Shown: in pieces, positions 29,053 to 37,360 of the stretch | How positions within the stretch are numbered: the first letter of the stretch is position 1 | Layout: every line of letters starts with the position of its first letter | Origin: Acidobacteriota bacterium | Lineage (GTDB): Bacteria > Acidobacteriota > Blastocatellia > Pyrinomonadales > Pyrinomonadaceae | Assembly (NCBI GenBank): GCA_016715115.1 | Contig: JADKBM010000014.1 | Location: 1 to 45,883, forward strand | DNA length: 45,883 nt | Direction: 5' to 3' | Notes under the pieces: generated by a model | The model's input: only the letters and a program-made list of their open reading frames with translations | Told to the model about the DNA's origin: nothing | The model's database searches: none | Position numbers and translations under genes: made by a program

Positions 29053-29556
29053 ATGAACATAACAAGCTTTATGAACAACGAAAATCTGATCGACAAGATC
29101 GTATATCTGATGCAGAACGATGATTCAGCCGATGCGCCGGCGGATTCGGTCAAATGGGCAAAGAACATCTTCCGGACCCGCGCCGTTGAGCCGCGCCGGT
29201 CCTTTGTACAGAAGATCGTCGCGGTCCTTCAAATGGATCTCGCACCGAACAAGGCGGCCTTCGGAGAACGTTCGGCGTCGGCCGCCGCTGCCCGGCAGAT
29301 GCTCTTCGGCGCCGGAGACAATTCGATCGATCTGCGAATCGCCGAATCGGGCAAGACGTTCTCGATCGCCGGACAGATCCTCGGCCCCGGCTTCGAATCA
29401 GCCGTCGTGACGCTTGAGAGTCCGGAACTGGCGATCAACGCCGAAACGAACGAATTGAGCGAGTTCAAGTTCCCCAAAATCGGCAAAGGAATCTATCGCC
29501 TGACCGCAAAGGGCGTAGCGAAAGAGATCATCATCGACGGAATCGAGGTCGGTTAG
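29053..29556 (+). CDS. Unknown protein between sigma factor and TPR-CHAT gene
   Basis: A 167-residue protein with no signal peptide or membrane segment and no family I recognise. The first ~60 residues are helical and acidic/basic (NNENLIDKIVYLMQNDDS, then SVKWAKNIFRTRA, a pattern reminiscent of zinc-less anti-sigma N-termini). The last ~90 residues are a beta-rich domain (SIDLRIAESGKTFSIAGQIL...GIYRLTAKGVAKEIIIDGIEVG) like a small Ig/CarboxypepD-like sandwich. GAGGG lies about 10 nt before the ATG. Its position suggests a sigma-factor regulator or protease substrate; that is inference. Confidence 0.75.
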   Translation: MNITSFMNNENLIDKIVYLMQNDDSADAPADSVKWAKNIFRTRAVEPRRSFVQKIVAVLQMDLAPNKAAFGERSASAAAARQMLFGAGDNSIDLRIAESGKTFSIAGQILGPGFESAVVTLESPELAINAETNELSEFKFPKIGKGIYRLTAKGVAKEIIIDGIEVG

Positions 29557-29557
29557 T

Positions 29558-29583
29558 GTTTCTTCTTCGGGGGTAGAAGAAAC
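29558..29583 (+). other. Perfect hairpin after the small unknown gene
   Basis: GTTTCTTCT/AGAAGAAAC, 9 bp without mismatch, loop TCGGGGGT, starting 2 nt after the stop codon. It lacks a T-run and is followed 10 nt later by a true terminator. Confidence 0.55.
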
Positions 29584-29593
29584 ATGAACGAGG

Positions 29594-29630
29594 GCGGAAA
29601 GACTCTTTACGGGTCTTTTCGCTTTTTTTC
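29594..29630 (+). terminator. Rho-independent terminator upstream of the TPR-CHAT gene
   Basis: Stem GCGGAAAGAC/GTCTTTTCGC (one G-T pair), 9-nt loop, then TTTTTTT. It separates the sigma/small-protein unit from the CHAT gene. Confidence 0.82.
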
Positions 29631-29657
29631 GCGACTTTTCTTGCCGCAAACATAAGT

Positions 29658-29663
29658 TACAAT
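29658..29663 (+). promoter_or_regulatory. Putative -10 box for leaderless TPR-CHAT gene
   Basis: TACAAT 7 nt before the ATG, directly downstream of the terminator. There is no Shine-Dalgarno before the ATG, and no clear -35 box at 16-18 nt. Confidence 0.35.
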
Positions 29664-29670
29664 AGCGTTT

Positions 29671-32460
29671 ATGCCCAACCGACGTACCGCCGAACTGCTC
29701 GTCTCCGCGACCTCGGTCCGCGAACGGCGACGCATCGTCGACAAACTCAATGCCGCATCGGCGCGCGACGTGACGGCCAATCTTCGCGCTATCTGCTACG
29801 AAACGTGGACTTCAGAACCTTTGAAGGCGCGCCGTGCCGCGGTCGCGATCGACTCGTTGGCCGATTCATTTCCCGATGACCTCATCCGCGCGAATGGCCG
29901 TTGGGTCGCGGGGATCGCGGCGATCACGCGCGGCCGGTTCGAGGTGGCGATCACGAATCTCGACGGCGCGGCGAAGATCTTCCGCCGCCTTGGCAACCGA
30001 GCCGAAGCCGCCAACACGCAGGTCGCGAAGCTGATCGCGCTGGCGCTTGTCGGCCGTTATGAAGACGCCGTCAAGGTCGGCCGTTCGGCGCTCAAGACCT
30101 TTATCGAACTGGGCGACGATCTCGCGGCCGGAAAGATCGAGATGAACCTCAGCAATATTGTCTCCCGGCGCGAGAAACACCGCGACGCCGAAAAGTTCTG
30201 CCTCTCGGCCCTCGCGCGATTCCGCAAGTGCGGAGCCGTTACTTGGGAAACAATGGCGCTGAACGATCTCGCGAACACTTATTCCGAAATGAATGACTTT
30301 CGGCACGCCGAAGACTTCTATGAACAGGCCTTGTCGAAAGCGCGTTCGGAAAAAATGCTCGTCACCGAAGCCGAGATCGAGGCGAGTATGGGAAATCTCG
30401 CGATCTTTCGTGGTCGGTTCGACGAAGCCTTGCGATTGCTTGAACTTTCACGGCAGAAATACGACGAACTGAAAATGCCGCATCAGTCGGCGATTGCGGA
30501 ACTTGAGATCGCCGGCGTATATGCCGAACTCAATCTCGACGCCGAAGCCGAGGCGATCTTCGAGAAGAACGCGAAGCGGCTGAAGAAACTCCAACTCGGA
30601 TCGGAAGAGGCGCGCGCCGCCGCCGGGCTTGGTCGCGTCGCATTCCGACGCGGAAATCTGAGGAAAGCTTCAACGGCGCTCGGACGTGCGGCCGAGTTGT
30701 ACGCGAACGCGAAAGATCCGGCCGGCGCGGCGGCCGTTCTGATCAGTTCCGCCGAACTTGAACTGACGCGCGATAACCCACCAAAGGCGTTTGAGATCGC
30801 GATGATGGCTGTCCGCAAACTCAAGCGGAGCGAAAACAGGCGGCAACAATTGATCGCGGACTGGATTCGCGCGGAAGCGATTCGCGGACTTGGCAGACAG
30901 GCAAAGGCGCAGACCGCGCTCTCCGGCGTATTGGCGAAAGCGATCGCCGGAGAACACACGAATCTTGCGCAGGCTTGTATGAATTCGCTCGGCAGTCTGG
31001 CGATGGCACGGGGCGATCTTGATTCGGCCGAAAAGTCGTTCACGCGCGCGGCCGAGATAGTCGAATCGTTGCGCGCGCCCCTTCCGGCCGAAGAGTTCCG
31101 GATGTCATTTCTTGCCGACAAACTGTCGGCCTATGAGAGTCTGGCGCAGATCCATCTCCGGCGCGGCGAACTCGGAAAGGCTCTGGGGGCGATCGAACGC
31201 GCAAAGGCGCGGACACTCTCGGAAAATATCGTTTCCGAATCGACGGGATCCGAATCGTCGGAGTTATCGCGCAAGCGTGACGAGGTCCGCGAGGAACTGA
31301 ATTGGTTTTACAGCCGGCTCAATCGCAGCGATGCGAAGGACGTAACGCGGCTTGAAGCCGAAGTTCGGCGCCGCGAACGGCAGATCGCCGACATCGAGCG
31401 CCAGATCGGCGCGACTCTAGGCGCGGCGCGGGCCGACGAACTCGGCCGCTTCGAGCTTTCGGGTCTTCAGAAGGCGCTCGGCAGGCAAACCGCGCTGATC
31501 GAATTCATCCGATTCGGCGAGTCATATTCGGCCTTTACGGTGACCGGCGAGACAATCGAATTCTTTCCCGACCTCGCGAACGAGGCGGAGATCCTCGCGC
31601 TGCTTGAAGGTCTGCAGTTTCAATTCGGCGCACTCCGCTACGGCGGAGCCGGGATCGGACCGTTCGTCGCGAATCTGAAGCAACGCGCCGACAGCTATCT
31701 CGAACGACTGCACGCGAAACTCATCGCACCGCTTGCCGACTCGATCGGTCGCCGCGAGATCATCGTCGTCCCGGCGGGCGTCCTGAATTACGTTCCGTTC
31801 AACGGTCTCCGCGGCGATCGCTATCTGATCGAGGAACACGACGTCTGGACCGCGCCGAGCGCCTCCGTCGGCCTCCGGCTCCTGAAAACGCGCGGCGATT
31901 CGCCGAAGAATGCATTGCTCATCGGATTCGCCGACGAGAAGATCCCGCTCGTCAACGATGAAATCGAAGAACTTAGACGCGCGATTCCGAACGCGGAGGT
32001 TTTGCTCGGCCCGGATGCGACGTTCGCGAATTACCGAGACCGTTCGGGCGAGTTCGACGCGCTTCACATCGCCTGTCACGGACAGTTTCGGCCGGACAAT
32101 CCGATGTTCTCGAGTCTCCATCTCGCCGACGGTTTCGTCACCGTCCGTGACATTTGCGCCCAGCGCCTGCGGGCCCGCGTCGTCACTCTCAGCGCCTGCG
32201 AAACAGGCTTGAGCAAGGTCTTTGCGGGCGACGAGATCCTCGGGCTTGCTCGCGGTTTCCTGACGGCCGGCGCGGAGTCGCTGGTTCTCAGTCTTTGGAC
32301 CGTGAACGATGCGGCGACGGCGCGCTTGATGACGGCGTTTTACAAAAGCCTGCAACGCGGTAACGGAGTCGCGGCATCACTAAGAGAAGCCCAACTCGAC
32401 TTCGTCCGGGAAGGCGTTCATCCATATTTCTGGTCGCCGTTTATCGCGATCGGAAAATAA
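29671..32460 (+). CDS. TPR-CHAT caspase-like protease
   Basis: A 929-residue cytoplasmic protein. Residues ~40-530 are tandem TPR-like helical hairpins (e.g. MALNDLANTYSEMNDFRHAEDFYEQAL), residues ~530-590 a coiled coil (SRKRDEVREELNWFYSRLNR...RRERQIADIERQIG), and residues ~620-929 a CHAT domain. The catalytic pair is intact: His803 in HIACHGQF and Cys843 in LSACETG, followed by FLTAGAESLVLSLWTVND. CHAT proteins are caspase/separase-like cysteine proteases that are often switched on by partners bound to the TPRs. The gene probably has its own leaderless promoter after a terminator. It follows a sigma factor and a small unknown and precedes a subtilisin. Confidence 0.92.
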   Translation: MPNRRTAELLVSATSVRERRRIVDKLNAASARDVTANLRAICYETWTSEPLKARRAAVAIDSLADSFPDDLIRANGRWVAGIAAITRGRFEVAITNLDGAAKIFRRLGNRAEAANTQVAKLIALALVGRYEDAVKVGRSALKTFIELGDDLAAGKIEMNLSNIVSRREKHRDAEKFCLSALARFRKCGAVTWETMALNDLANTYSEMNDFRHAEDFYEQALSKARSEKMLVTEAEIEASMGNLAIFRGRFDEALRLLELSRQKYDELKMPHQSAIAELEIAGVYAELNLDAEAEAIFEKNAKRLKKLQLGSEEARAAAGLGRVAFRRGNLRKASTALGRAAELYANAKDPAGAAAVLISSAELELTRDNPPKAFEIAMMAVRKLKRSENRRQQLIADWIRAEAIRGLGRQAKAQTALSGVLAKAIAGEHTNLAQACMNSLGSLAMARGDLDSAEKSFTRAAEIVESLRAPLPAEEFRMSFLADKLSAYESLAQIHLRRGELGKALGAIERAKARTLSENIVSESTGSESSELSRKRDEVREELNWFYSRLNRSDAKDVTRLEAEVRRRERQIADIERQIGATLGAARADELGRFELSGLQKALGRQTALIEFIRFGESYSAFTVTGETIEFFPDLANEAEILALLEGLQFQFGALRYGGAGIGPFVANLKQRADSYLERLHAKLIAPLADSIGRREIIVVPAGVLNYVPFNGLRGDRYLIEEHDVWTAPSASVGLRLLKTRGDSPKNALLIGFADEKIPLVNDEIEELRRAIPNAEVLLGPDATFANYRDRSGEFDALHIACHGQFRPDNPMFSSLHLADGFVTVRDICAQRLRARVVTLSACETGLSKVFAGDEILGLARGFLTAGAESLVLSLWTVNDAATARLMTAFYKSLQRGNGVAASLREAQLDFVREGVHPYFWSPFIAIGK

Positions 32461-32537
32461 TTTCCTTGCGGCCCGTCTTTTTTCTTTTTCGGGCGACACT
32501 GTAAGCTTGGATAACAGTCCGGTTTATGAGGCTAGAA

Positions 32538-33884
32538 ATGAGCAAAAAAGGGTTTTGGTTAAGAGCGCTGCTTGGCGGCGTCGTTATGCCGCTTTTGGTT
32601 TTCACATTCAACTCCTTTGCTCAAACAAGTTGCGAGGACCGGACACCGTCCGAATGCGTTGCCGGCGAGGTTATCGTCAAGCTCGTCAATCCGGGCGATC
32701 TGCCAACCATCGCGGCCCAATTCGGACTCAATCCGACGCCGCTCGGCCAGGTCGGTCTGCCGCCGACGTTCCGCCTCGCGATCACGGACGGAGTGAAGGT
32801 CAGCCCGAAAGTCGCGTCGTTGCTCGCCGACCCGCGCGTCAGCTCGGTTGAACCGAACCGTGAACTCGTTTCGGTTGAAAATCCCGGACTCAATTGGACG
32901 ATCGGACGCTCGTGGGCGATCGGACGCTCGTGGGCCATCGGCAGCGCCAAAGGATTCGGGCGGCAGTGGTTCCCGGACAAGATCCGCCTCGACGAAGCGC
33001 TGAACTCGCCGAACGGTTCAAACGGCGACGGCGTGATCATCGCGGTGCTCGACACGGGAATCGATCTCAGCCATCCGGTTTTCGCCGGAAAGCTAGTCCC
33101 GGGCTACGACTTTGTTGACAATGACAACGACCCGAGCGAGGTCGGCGTGCAGCGGCAGGGCGCTTACGGCCACGGAACGGCGGTCGCGAGCCTCATCGCA
33201 CTGACCGCGCCCGGCGCGAAGATAATGCCGATCCGTGTTTTGGATTCGGACGGCTCGGGCGAACTCTGGCGTGTCAAGGACGCGATCATCTGGGCCGCGA
33301 ACAACGGCGCGAAGATCGTCAACGTGAGTTTCGGATATCCTCCCGAAAGCGGACCGCATCGCAACAATCTTCTGAAGAGACTGATCGACTCCTGCGACGA
33401 CGGAATGGATGACGACGATATGACGACATTCCCGGAGATCGGCGCGAACCGGCTCGCGGTCATCGCCGGCGCCGGCAACGGCGGCAACGATCAACCGATC
33501 CTTCCGGCCGCGGAAACGAAGTTTTCGGGCGGAATCCATGGCCTCCTGGGAGTCGGATCCACCGATCGATTCGACATTTTGTCAACATTCTCGACATTCA
33601 ACCGGGATTGGATCAGGATGCTCGTTCCCGGCGAGGACATCGTCTGCGCGATTCCGGGCGGACGATTCGCGACGTGGAGCGGAACCTCGATGTCGGCGCC
33701 GATCGCCTCGGGCGTGACCGCGCTCGTGATGGCCAAACATCCGACGCGCACGCCGGACGAGATTGTCGGCCACGTCAAGGAATTCGGCTTGCGAATCGAT
33801 GCCCAGAACGTCAATCGAATCGACGCGTATCTCGCCGTCACGTCGCCGTTCGTCGTCGTGCCGGTTTCGAAAGAACCAAAGTAG
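32538..33884 (+). CDS. Secreted S8 (subtilisin-like) serine protease
   Basis: A 448-residue exported protease. Signal peptide (ALLGGVVMPLLVFTFNSFAQ), then an inhibitor-I9-like propeptide (residues ~30-105, GEVIVKLVNPGDLPTI), then the S8 domain with the full triad: Asp172 (VLDTGID), His212 (YGHGTAVASL) and Ser384 (SGTSMSAPIASG). Between propeptide and catalytic domain is a tandem 6-residue repeat (IGRSWA, IGRSWA, IGS). The start at 32538 has GAGG 6 nt before it, better than the ATG at 32526. It begins 77 nt after the TPR-CHAT stop; a strong terminator follows. Extracellular location separates it from the CHAT protein. Confidence 0.9.
   Translation: MSKKGFWLRALLGGVVMPLLVFTFNSFAQTSCEDRTPSECVAGEVIVKLVNPGDLPTIAAQFGLNPTPLGQVGLPPTFRLAITDGVKVSPKVASLLADPRVSSVEPNRELVSVENPGLNWTIGRSWAIGRSWAIGSAKGFGRQWFPDKIRLDEALNSPNGSNGDGVIIAVLDTGIDLSHPVFAGKLVPGYDFVDNDNDPSEVGVQRQGAYGHGTAVASLIALTAPGAKIMPIRVLDSDGSGELWRVKDAIIWAANNGAKIVNVSFGYPPESGPHRNNLLKRLIDSCDDGMDDDDMTTFPEIGANRLAVIAGAGNGGNDQPILPAAETKFSGGIHGLLGVGSTDRFDILSTFSTFNRDWIRMLVPGEDIVCAIPGGRFATWSGTSMSAPIASGVTALVMAKHPTRTPDEIVGHVKEFGLRIDAQNVNRIDAYLAVTSPFVVVPVSKEPK
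32900..32935 (+). repeat. In-frame 18-bp tandem duplication within the S8 protease gene
   Basis: Two exact copies of GATCGGACGCTCGTGGGC encode IGRSWA twice, just ahead of a third partial IGS, in the linker between propeptide and catalytic domain. Confidence 0.8.
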
Positions 33885-33912
33885 CTGACCCCATTATAGT
33901 CTTCGCTTATTT

Positions 33913-33945
33913 AAGAGCCCGGCTGAAGAGTCGGGCTCTTTCCTG
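33913..33945 (+). terminator. Rho-independent terminator after the S8 protease gene
   Basis: AAGAGCCCG/CGGGCTCTT, 9-bp perfect stem, then TTCCTGTTTT. Confidence 0.85.
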
Positions 33946-33970
33946 TTTTCCGCATTGGGACGGCCAATGC

Positions 33971-34253
33971 GCCTGTCGGAAAGAGCCGTTTGACAACTGA
34001 ATCTGCTTCTTCAAGCGTGCGGAGCACGCGAACTTGCGACAGCGCCACGTGAAGCGGAGCGGAACATGGTGGCCCGTCGCACCGAGTTCCCAAGCGTGTG
34101 TAACACGCGCAACTCTTGTGGCTGCAACAGATCCGCGTGTTCTACACGCTTGCTTGAATTTATCGAAGCTGACACCTGGGTTCCGCTCCGCTTCACGTGG
34201 TGCTGTCGTACGTGCGTTTGCTCCGCACACTGGCATCGATTTTTCCGACAGGC
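33971..34253. repeat. Nested-hairpin MITE-like element, copy C (most complete)
   Basis: 283 bp with terminal inverted repeats: GCCTGTCGGAAAGA on the left, TTTTTCCGACAGGC on the right. Inside are mirrored halves, each with a GCGTGC-GGA-GCACGC-type hairpin, a larger CACGT...GTGG stem and a GCGTGT/ACACGC hairpin. No coding frame and no obvious target-site duplication. Confidence 0.82.
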
Positions 34254-34549
34254 CGCAATAATCCCGGATCGCGCCATAGAAAACTTCTTTCCCGTGAAAC
34301 ACGCCAAAAATCCTGAAAATGAACTTTTTTCAATCCTGCTTTTCGCGTTTTCCGCGTGTTTGCGGGAAAAGCCGGATATTGTAGTCGCCGGTGACGGCTC
34401 TTTTCCGTGCTCAGTCGTTTCCGATCGGCAATTTGGGAGAGTCAGGAATTCAGAAACTTTTTTTCGCCCCAATGTCTTTTTTGTCGATCGTTCCGCACTG
34501 TCCCTTTGTTGAACCCCCGTTTAGGAAATAAACAGGAAGGTAATAAAAG

Positions 34550-36700
34550 ATGAAAAAAGCAAACAAAAATGGGCAAATCTGGAAAGTTAGTTTGGTCTTG
34601 ATCGCGATCTTCGCGTGGGTGTCGGCGCCGTTCGTGATGAACGAAAGGGTTTCCGCGAATGCCGCAGGCGTTCCGGTTCTGACGCTGACGGCGACATTGA
34701 CGGCGCCGGGCGGCGGGATCAACCCGCACGGGCTGGCGACGTACACCGTTTATGACGACGGTCAGCGCGAACTCGAAGTCGAATCGCAGGACGTCAACGC
34801 CGTCGGCGCGGTCCTGACCTCTTTCCTAAACGGGAACGCGATCGGTCAGGCAACGGTCGGCAGCGACCTTCGCGCGCGGCTGAAACTTCGCACACAGGAC
34901 GGACAGACCGTTCCGACCGTTTCCAACGGGATGACGGTTGATGTAAAGAACGGCGCGACGACGATCCTTTCGGGCGTTTTCGGCGGCGGCACCGGCGGCA
35001 CGCCGACCCCGACGGCAACTCCGACCGGTTCTCCGACAGCGACTCCGACGGGTTCACCGACGGCAAGTCCGACAGCGACTCCGACCGCTTCACCGACTGC
35101 AAGTCCGACTCCGACCGGTTCGCCGAGTCCTTCGCCGTCGCCTTCTCCGGGCGAAAGCGAGATCTATGCGATCCTGAACGGTGCGACGATCAACGGCATT
35201 CTGCCGCGCGGTTACGCGGCGTACGAAATTCACAGCAGCCGCACCGAGATCGAAGCGCGTGTTTATCAAGTCAATCTACCCGCGGGAACGTCGCTGGCGG
35301 TTTCGATCAACGACGCGGCGATCGGCAGTCTGGTCCTTGAGACCGGCGGCGAAGGCCGACTTCGACTCCGTTCGGATCGCGGCGATACGGTTCCGGTGGT
35401 AACTCCGGGCGCGACGATCACGATGAAGAACGGCGGCACGACGGTTCTTTCGGGAACGTTTACAGCAGCCGGCGGTCCGACGCCGAGCCCGAGCCCGAAC
35501 AGCACTCCGCAGGGCCGTTACTTCGAAGGTCACCTGAACGGCGCGCAATTGACGCCGGCCGTCACGACCAATGCGATCGGCGAAATGAAGGTTCTTCTCA
35601 ACGCCGCCGAAACACAGGCGACCGTGACGGGTGAATTCAACCGCTTCACGAGCACGCAGACGTCGGCTCGTGTTCAGGTAACCGTCGGCGACGTGACGAC
35701 GACGATCGTCGATCTCGGCGTGGTTCCGAGTCCCGAAGGCGAGGGACACTTCAATGCGACGACCGTCAACGTTACCGCTCAGCAAGTCCAGCTTCTCCGT
35801 ATGGGTTCGTGGTTCGCGGTCATCGGCAGCGCCAATAACCCTTCGGGCGAGATCGGCGGCAGAATCCTGAACGATTCGCACAACTCGGATTTCGACGGCG
35901 ACGGCAGCAACGATCTCTCGGTCTTCCGCCCGTCAACCGGAACCTGGTACTCGCAGAACGGCGCCGGCTTTACGGCGGCAACGTTCGGCAACGCGGCGGA
36001 TGTTCCGATGTCGGCCGACTATGACGGCGACGGCAAAACCGACCGTGCGGTATTCCGCAACGTCAACGGCCTCGGTGTCTGGGAGGTCAACCGCAGCGCG
36101 GACGGCGGCGTGACGGCAACGCAGTTCGGCTTCGCGACCGACAGGCCGGTTCGCGGTGACTTCGACGGCGACGGTTTGAACGATCTCGCGGTCTTCCGTC
36201 CGGAAACAGGAACGTGGTACGTCCGCAACAGCAACAACACGGGCTACACGATCCGTCAGTTCGGCATCGCCGAAGACGTCCCGATGTCGCACGATATGGA
36301 CGGCGACGGCAAGGGAGACATCACGGTGTTCCGTCCTTCGACCGGCGACTGGTACTCGGTCCGCAGTTCGGACGGCGGCATCACGATCCTCCACTTCGGA
36401 GCGCCTGGCGACAAGCCGGTCCGGGGCGATTTCGACGGCGACGGACGCGACGACATCGCGGTTTACAGACCGTCAACAGGCGTGTGGTTCATCTGGAACT
36501 CGGGCAACGGAAGCTACGACATCCGCCAGTTCGGTATCAGTGAAGACATCCCGGTGGCCGGCAACTACGACGGCGACAACAAGACGGACATCGCGGTGTT
36601 CCGCCCGTCGACCGGTCAGTGGTACATCTGGAGAAGCGTCGACAACACGTACGACTTCCGCCAGTTCGGACTTTCGGGTGACATCCCGACGGCCCGCTAA
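34550..36700 (+). CDS. Secreted CHRD-domain/FG-GAP repeat protein, second paralogue
   Basis: A 716-residue exported protein with the same order as the gene at 26159: signal peptide, beta domain (GLATYTVYDDGQRELEVES), a long Thr/Pro/Ser linker (about residues 145-202, e.g. TPTATPTGSPTATPT), second beta domain (GYAAYEIHSSRTEIEARVYQ), a CHRD domain (YFEGHLNGAQLTPAVTT through GEIGGRI) and six FG-GAP repeats. AGGAAGG precedes the ATG by about 10 nt. It is followed at once by the second TGCAGAGTGCA repeat cluster. Function unknown; surface or adhesion role is only inferred from the domains. Confidence 0.88.
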   Translation: MKKANKNGQIWKVSLVLIAIFAWVSAPFVMNERVSANAAGVPVLTLTATLTAPGGGINPHGLATYTVYDDGQRELEVESQDVNAVGAVLTSFLNGNAIGQATVGSDLRARLKLRTQDGQTVPTVSNGMTVDVKNGATTILSGVFGGGTGGTPTPTATPTGSPTATPTGSPTASPTATPTASPTASPTPTGSPSPSPSPSPGESEIYAILNGATINGILPRGYAAYEIHSSRTEIEARVYQVNLPAGTSLAVSINDAAIGSLVLETGGEGRLRLRSDRGDTVPVVTPGATITMKNGGTTVLSGTFTAAGGPTPSPSPNSTPQGRYFEGHLNGAQLTPAVTTNAIGEMKVLLNAAETQATVTGEFNRFTSTQTSARVQVTVGDVTTTIVDLGVVPSPEGEGHFNATTVNVTAQQVQLLRMGSWFAVIGSANNPSGEIGGRILNDSHNSDFDGDGSNDLSVFRPSTGTWYSQNGAGFTAATFGNAADVPMSADYDGDGKTDRAVFRNVNGLGVWEVNRSADGGVTATQFGFATDRPVRGDFDGDGLNDLAVFRPETGTWYVRNSNNTGYTIRQFGIAEDVPMSHDMDGDGKGDITVFRPSTGDWYSVRSSDGGITILHFGAPGDKPVRGDFDGDGRDDIAVYRPSTGVWFIWNSGNGSYDIRQFGISEDIPVAGNYDGDNKTDIAVFRPSTGQWYIWRSVDNTYDFRQFGLSGDIPTAR

Positions 36701-36729
36701 GAATCGAACGGCGGTTCGCCTTGGATTCA

Positions 36730-36812
36730 AGTGCAGAGTGCAAAGTGTAGAGTGCATAGTTCATACTTGCACTCTGCACTTTGCACTCTGCATTTTGCAC
36801 TCTGCATTTTGT
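36730..36812. repeat. Inverted TGCAGAGTGCA repeat cluster, second copy
   Basis: GTGCAGAGTGCA-type units in one orientation, a short spacer, then TGCACTCTGCA-type units in the other. It fills the space between the convergent FG-GAP and DinB-like genes and could act as a two-way terminator. Confidence 0.7.
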
Positions 36813-37349
36813 TTATTCAGTGCCGGCCAAAATTCTTCGGATCTGTGAGATGTGGCGCGCTTCGTGTGCGCCGAGAAGAGCGAGCCATTCGTGTGCGCTC
36901 ATATCGCCGAAGGCCGGATGCGGGAACGTGAACTCCGTGCATTCGACAGTTTCGAAAGCGCTCCGCAGATCGTTCAGGCGAATGCGGTTTTCGTCGAGTG
37001 TGGCGACCGATTCGGCGATCGACTTTGTGCCGGTCGGATGCACGCGTTCCGGCGCTTCGACCTTCGCGTTGCCCCAGGCGGATGTCTTCTCGAGAAACGC
37101 CCCCGAGATCTTTGCGTCGCCGTCGGCTTTCGCACCCTTTTCGGCCCCGCCAGCGAGAAGCCTGGCACATATCTTCGTCATACCGTCTTCGACGATCGCG
37201 AGATGTTCGACGATCTCGCGGATCGTCCACCCCTCGTCGTTTTCCCGCGTGCCCGCCTGAGCTTCGGTCAGATCGCCGATCACGGCCTTGAGTTTCAAGC
37301 GAATCTGATCGTTCGCATCGTAGATTTCAGAGATTTTTGTATATTGCAT
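36813..37349 (-). CDS. DinB/YfiT-like family protein
   Basis: A 178-residue four-helix-bundle protein of the DinB/YfiT superfamily: NDEGWTIREIVEHLAIVEDGM carries the first metal-binding His, and HEWLALLGAHEARHISQIRRIL the C-terminal His pair (HxxxH). Family members are metal-binding proteins, some acting as thiol-dependent transferases; the activity here is unknown. The ATG at 37349 is chosen because it starts at MQYTKISEIYDANDQI, the usual family entry; the same frame stays open for ~110 more codons through the minisatellite, which is not credible coding sequence. It converges on the FG-GAP gene. Confidence 0.82.
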   Translation of the reverse strand: MQYTKISEIYDANDQIRLKLKAVIGDLTEAQAGTRENDEGWTIREIVEHLAIVEDGMTKICARLLAGGAEKGAKADGDAKISGAFLEKTSAWGNAKVEAPERVHPTGTKSIAESVATLDENRIRLNDLRSAFETVECTEFTFPHPAFGDMSAHEWLALLGAHEARHISQIRRILAGTE

Positions 37350-37360
37350 AAGATTTGTTC

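Larger units (their letters stand above)
33885..34549. other. Intergenic region with terminator and element copy C
   Basis: About 665 bases without a gene: the S8 terminator, the fullest copy of the nested-hairpin element (33971-34253), and about 295 bases of AT-richer sequence upstream of the second CHRD/FG-GAP gene in which I see only a ribosome site. Confidence 0.6.

Noticed and set aside
28295..32460. Type III-E CRISPR (gRAMP) locus
   Set aside because: Sigma factor and TPR-CHAT resemble part of it, but no gRAMP effector, cas1 or repeat array is present.
32461..32510. Terminator between the TPR-CHAT and S8 genes
   Set aside because: GCCCG/CGGGC can pair, but the loop is a T-rich stretch and no T-run follows the stem.
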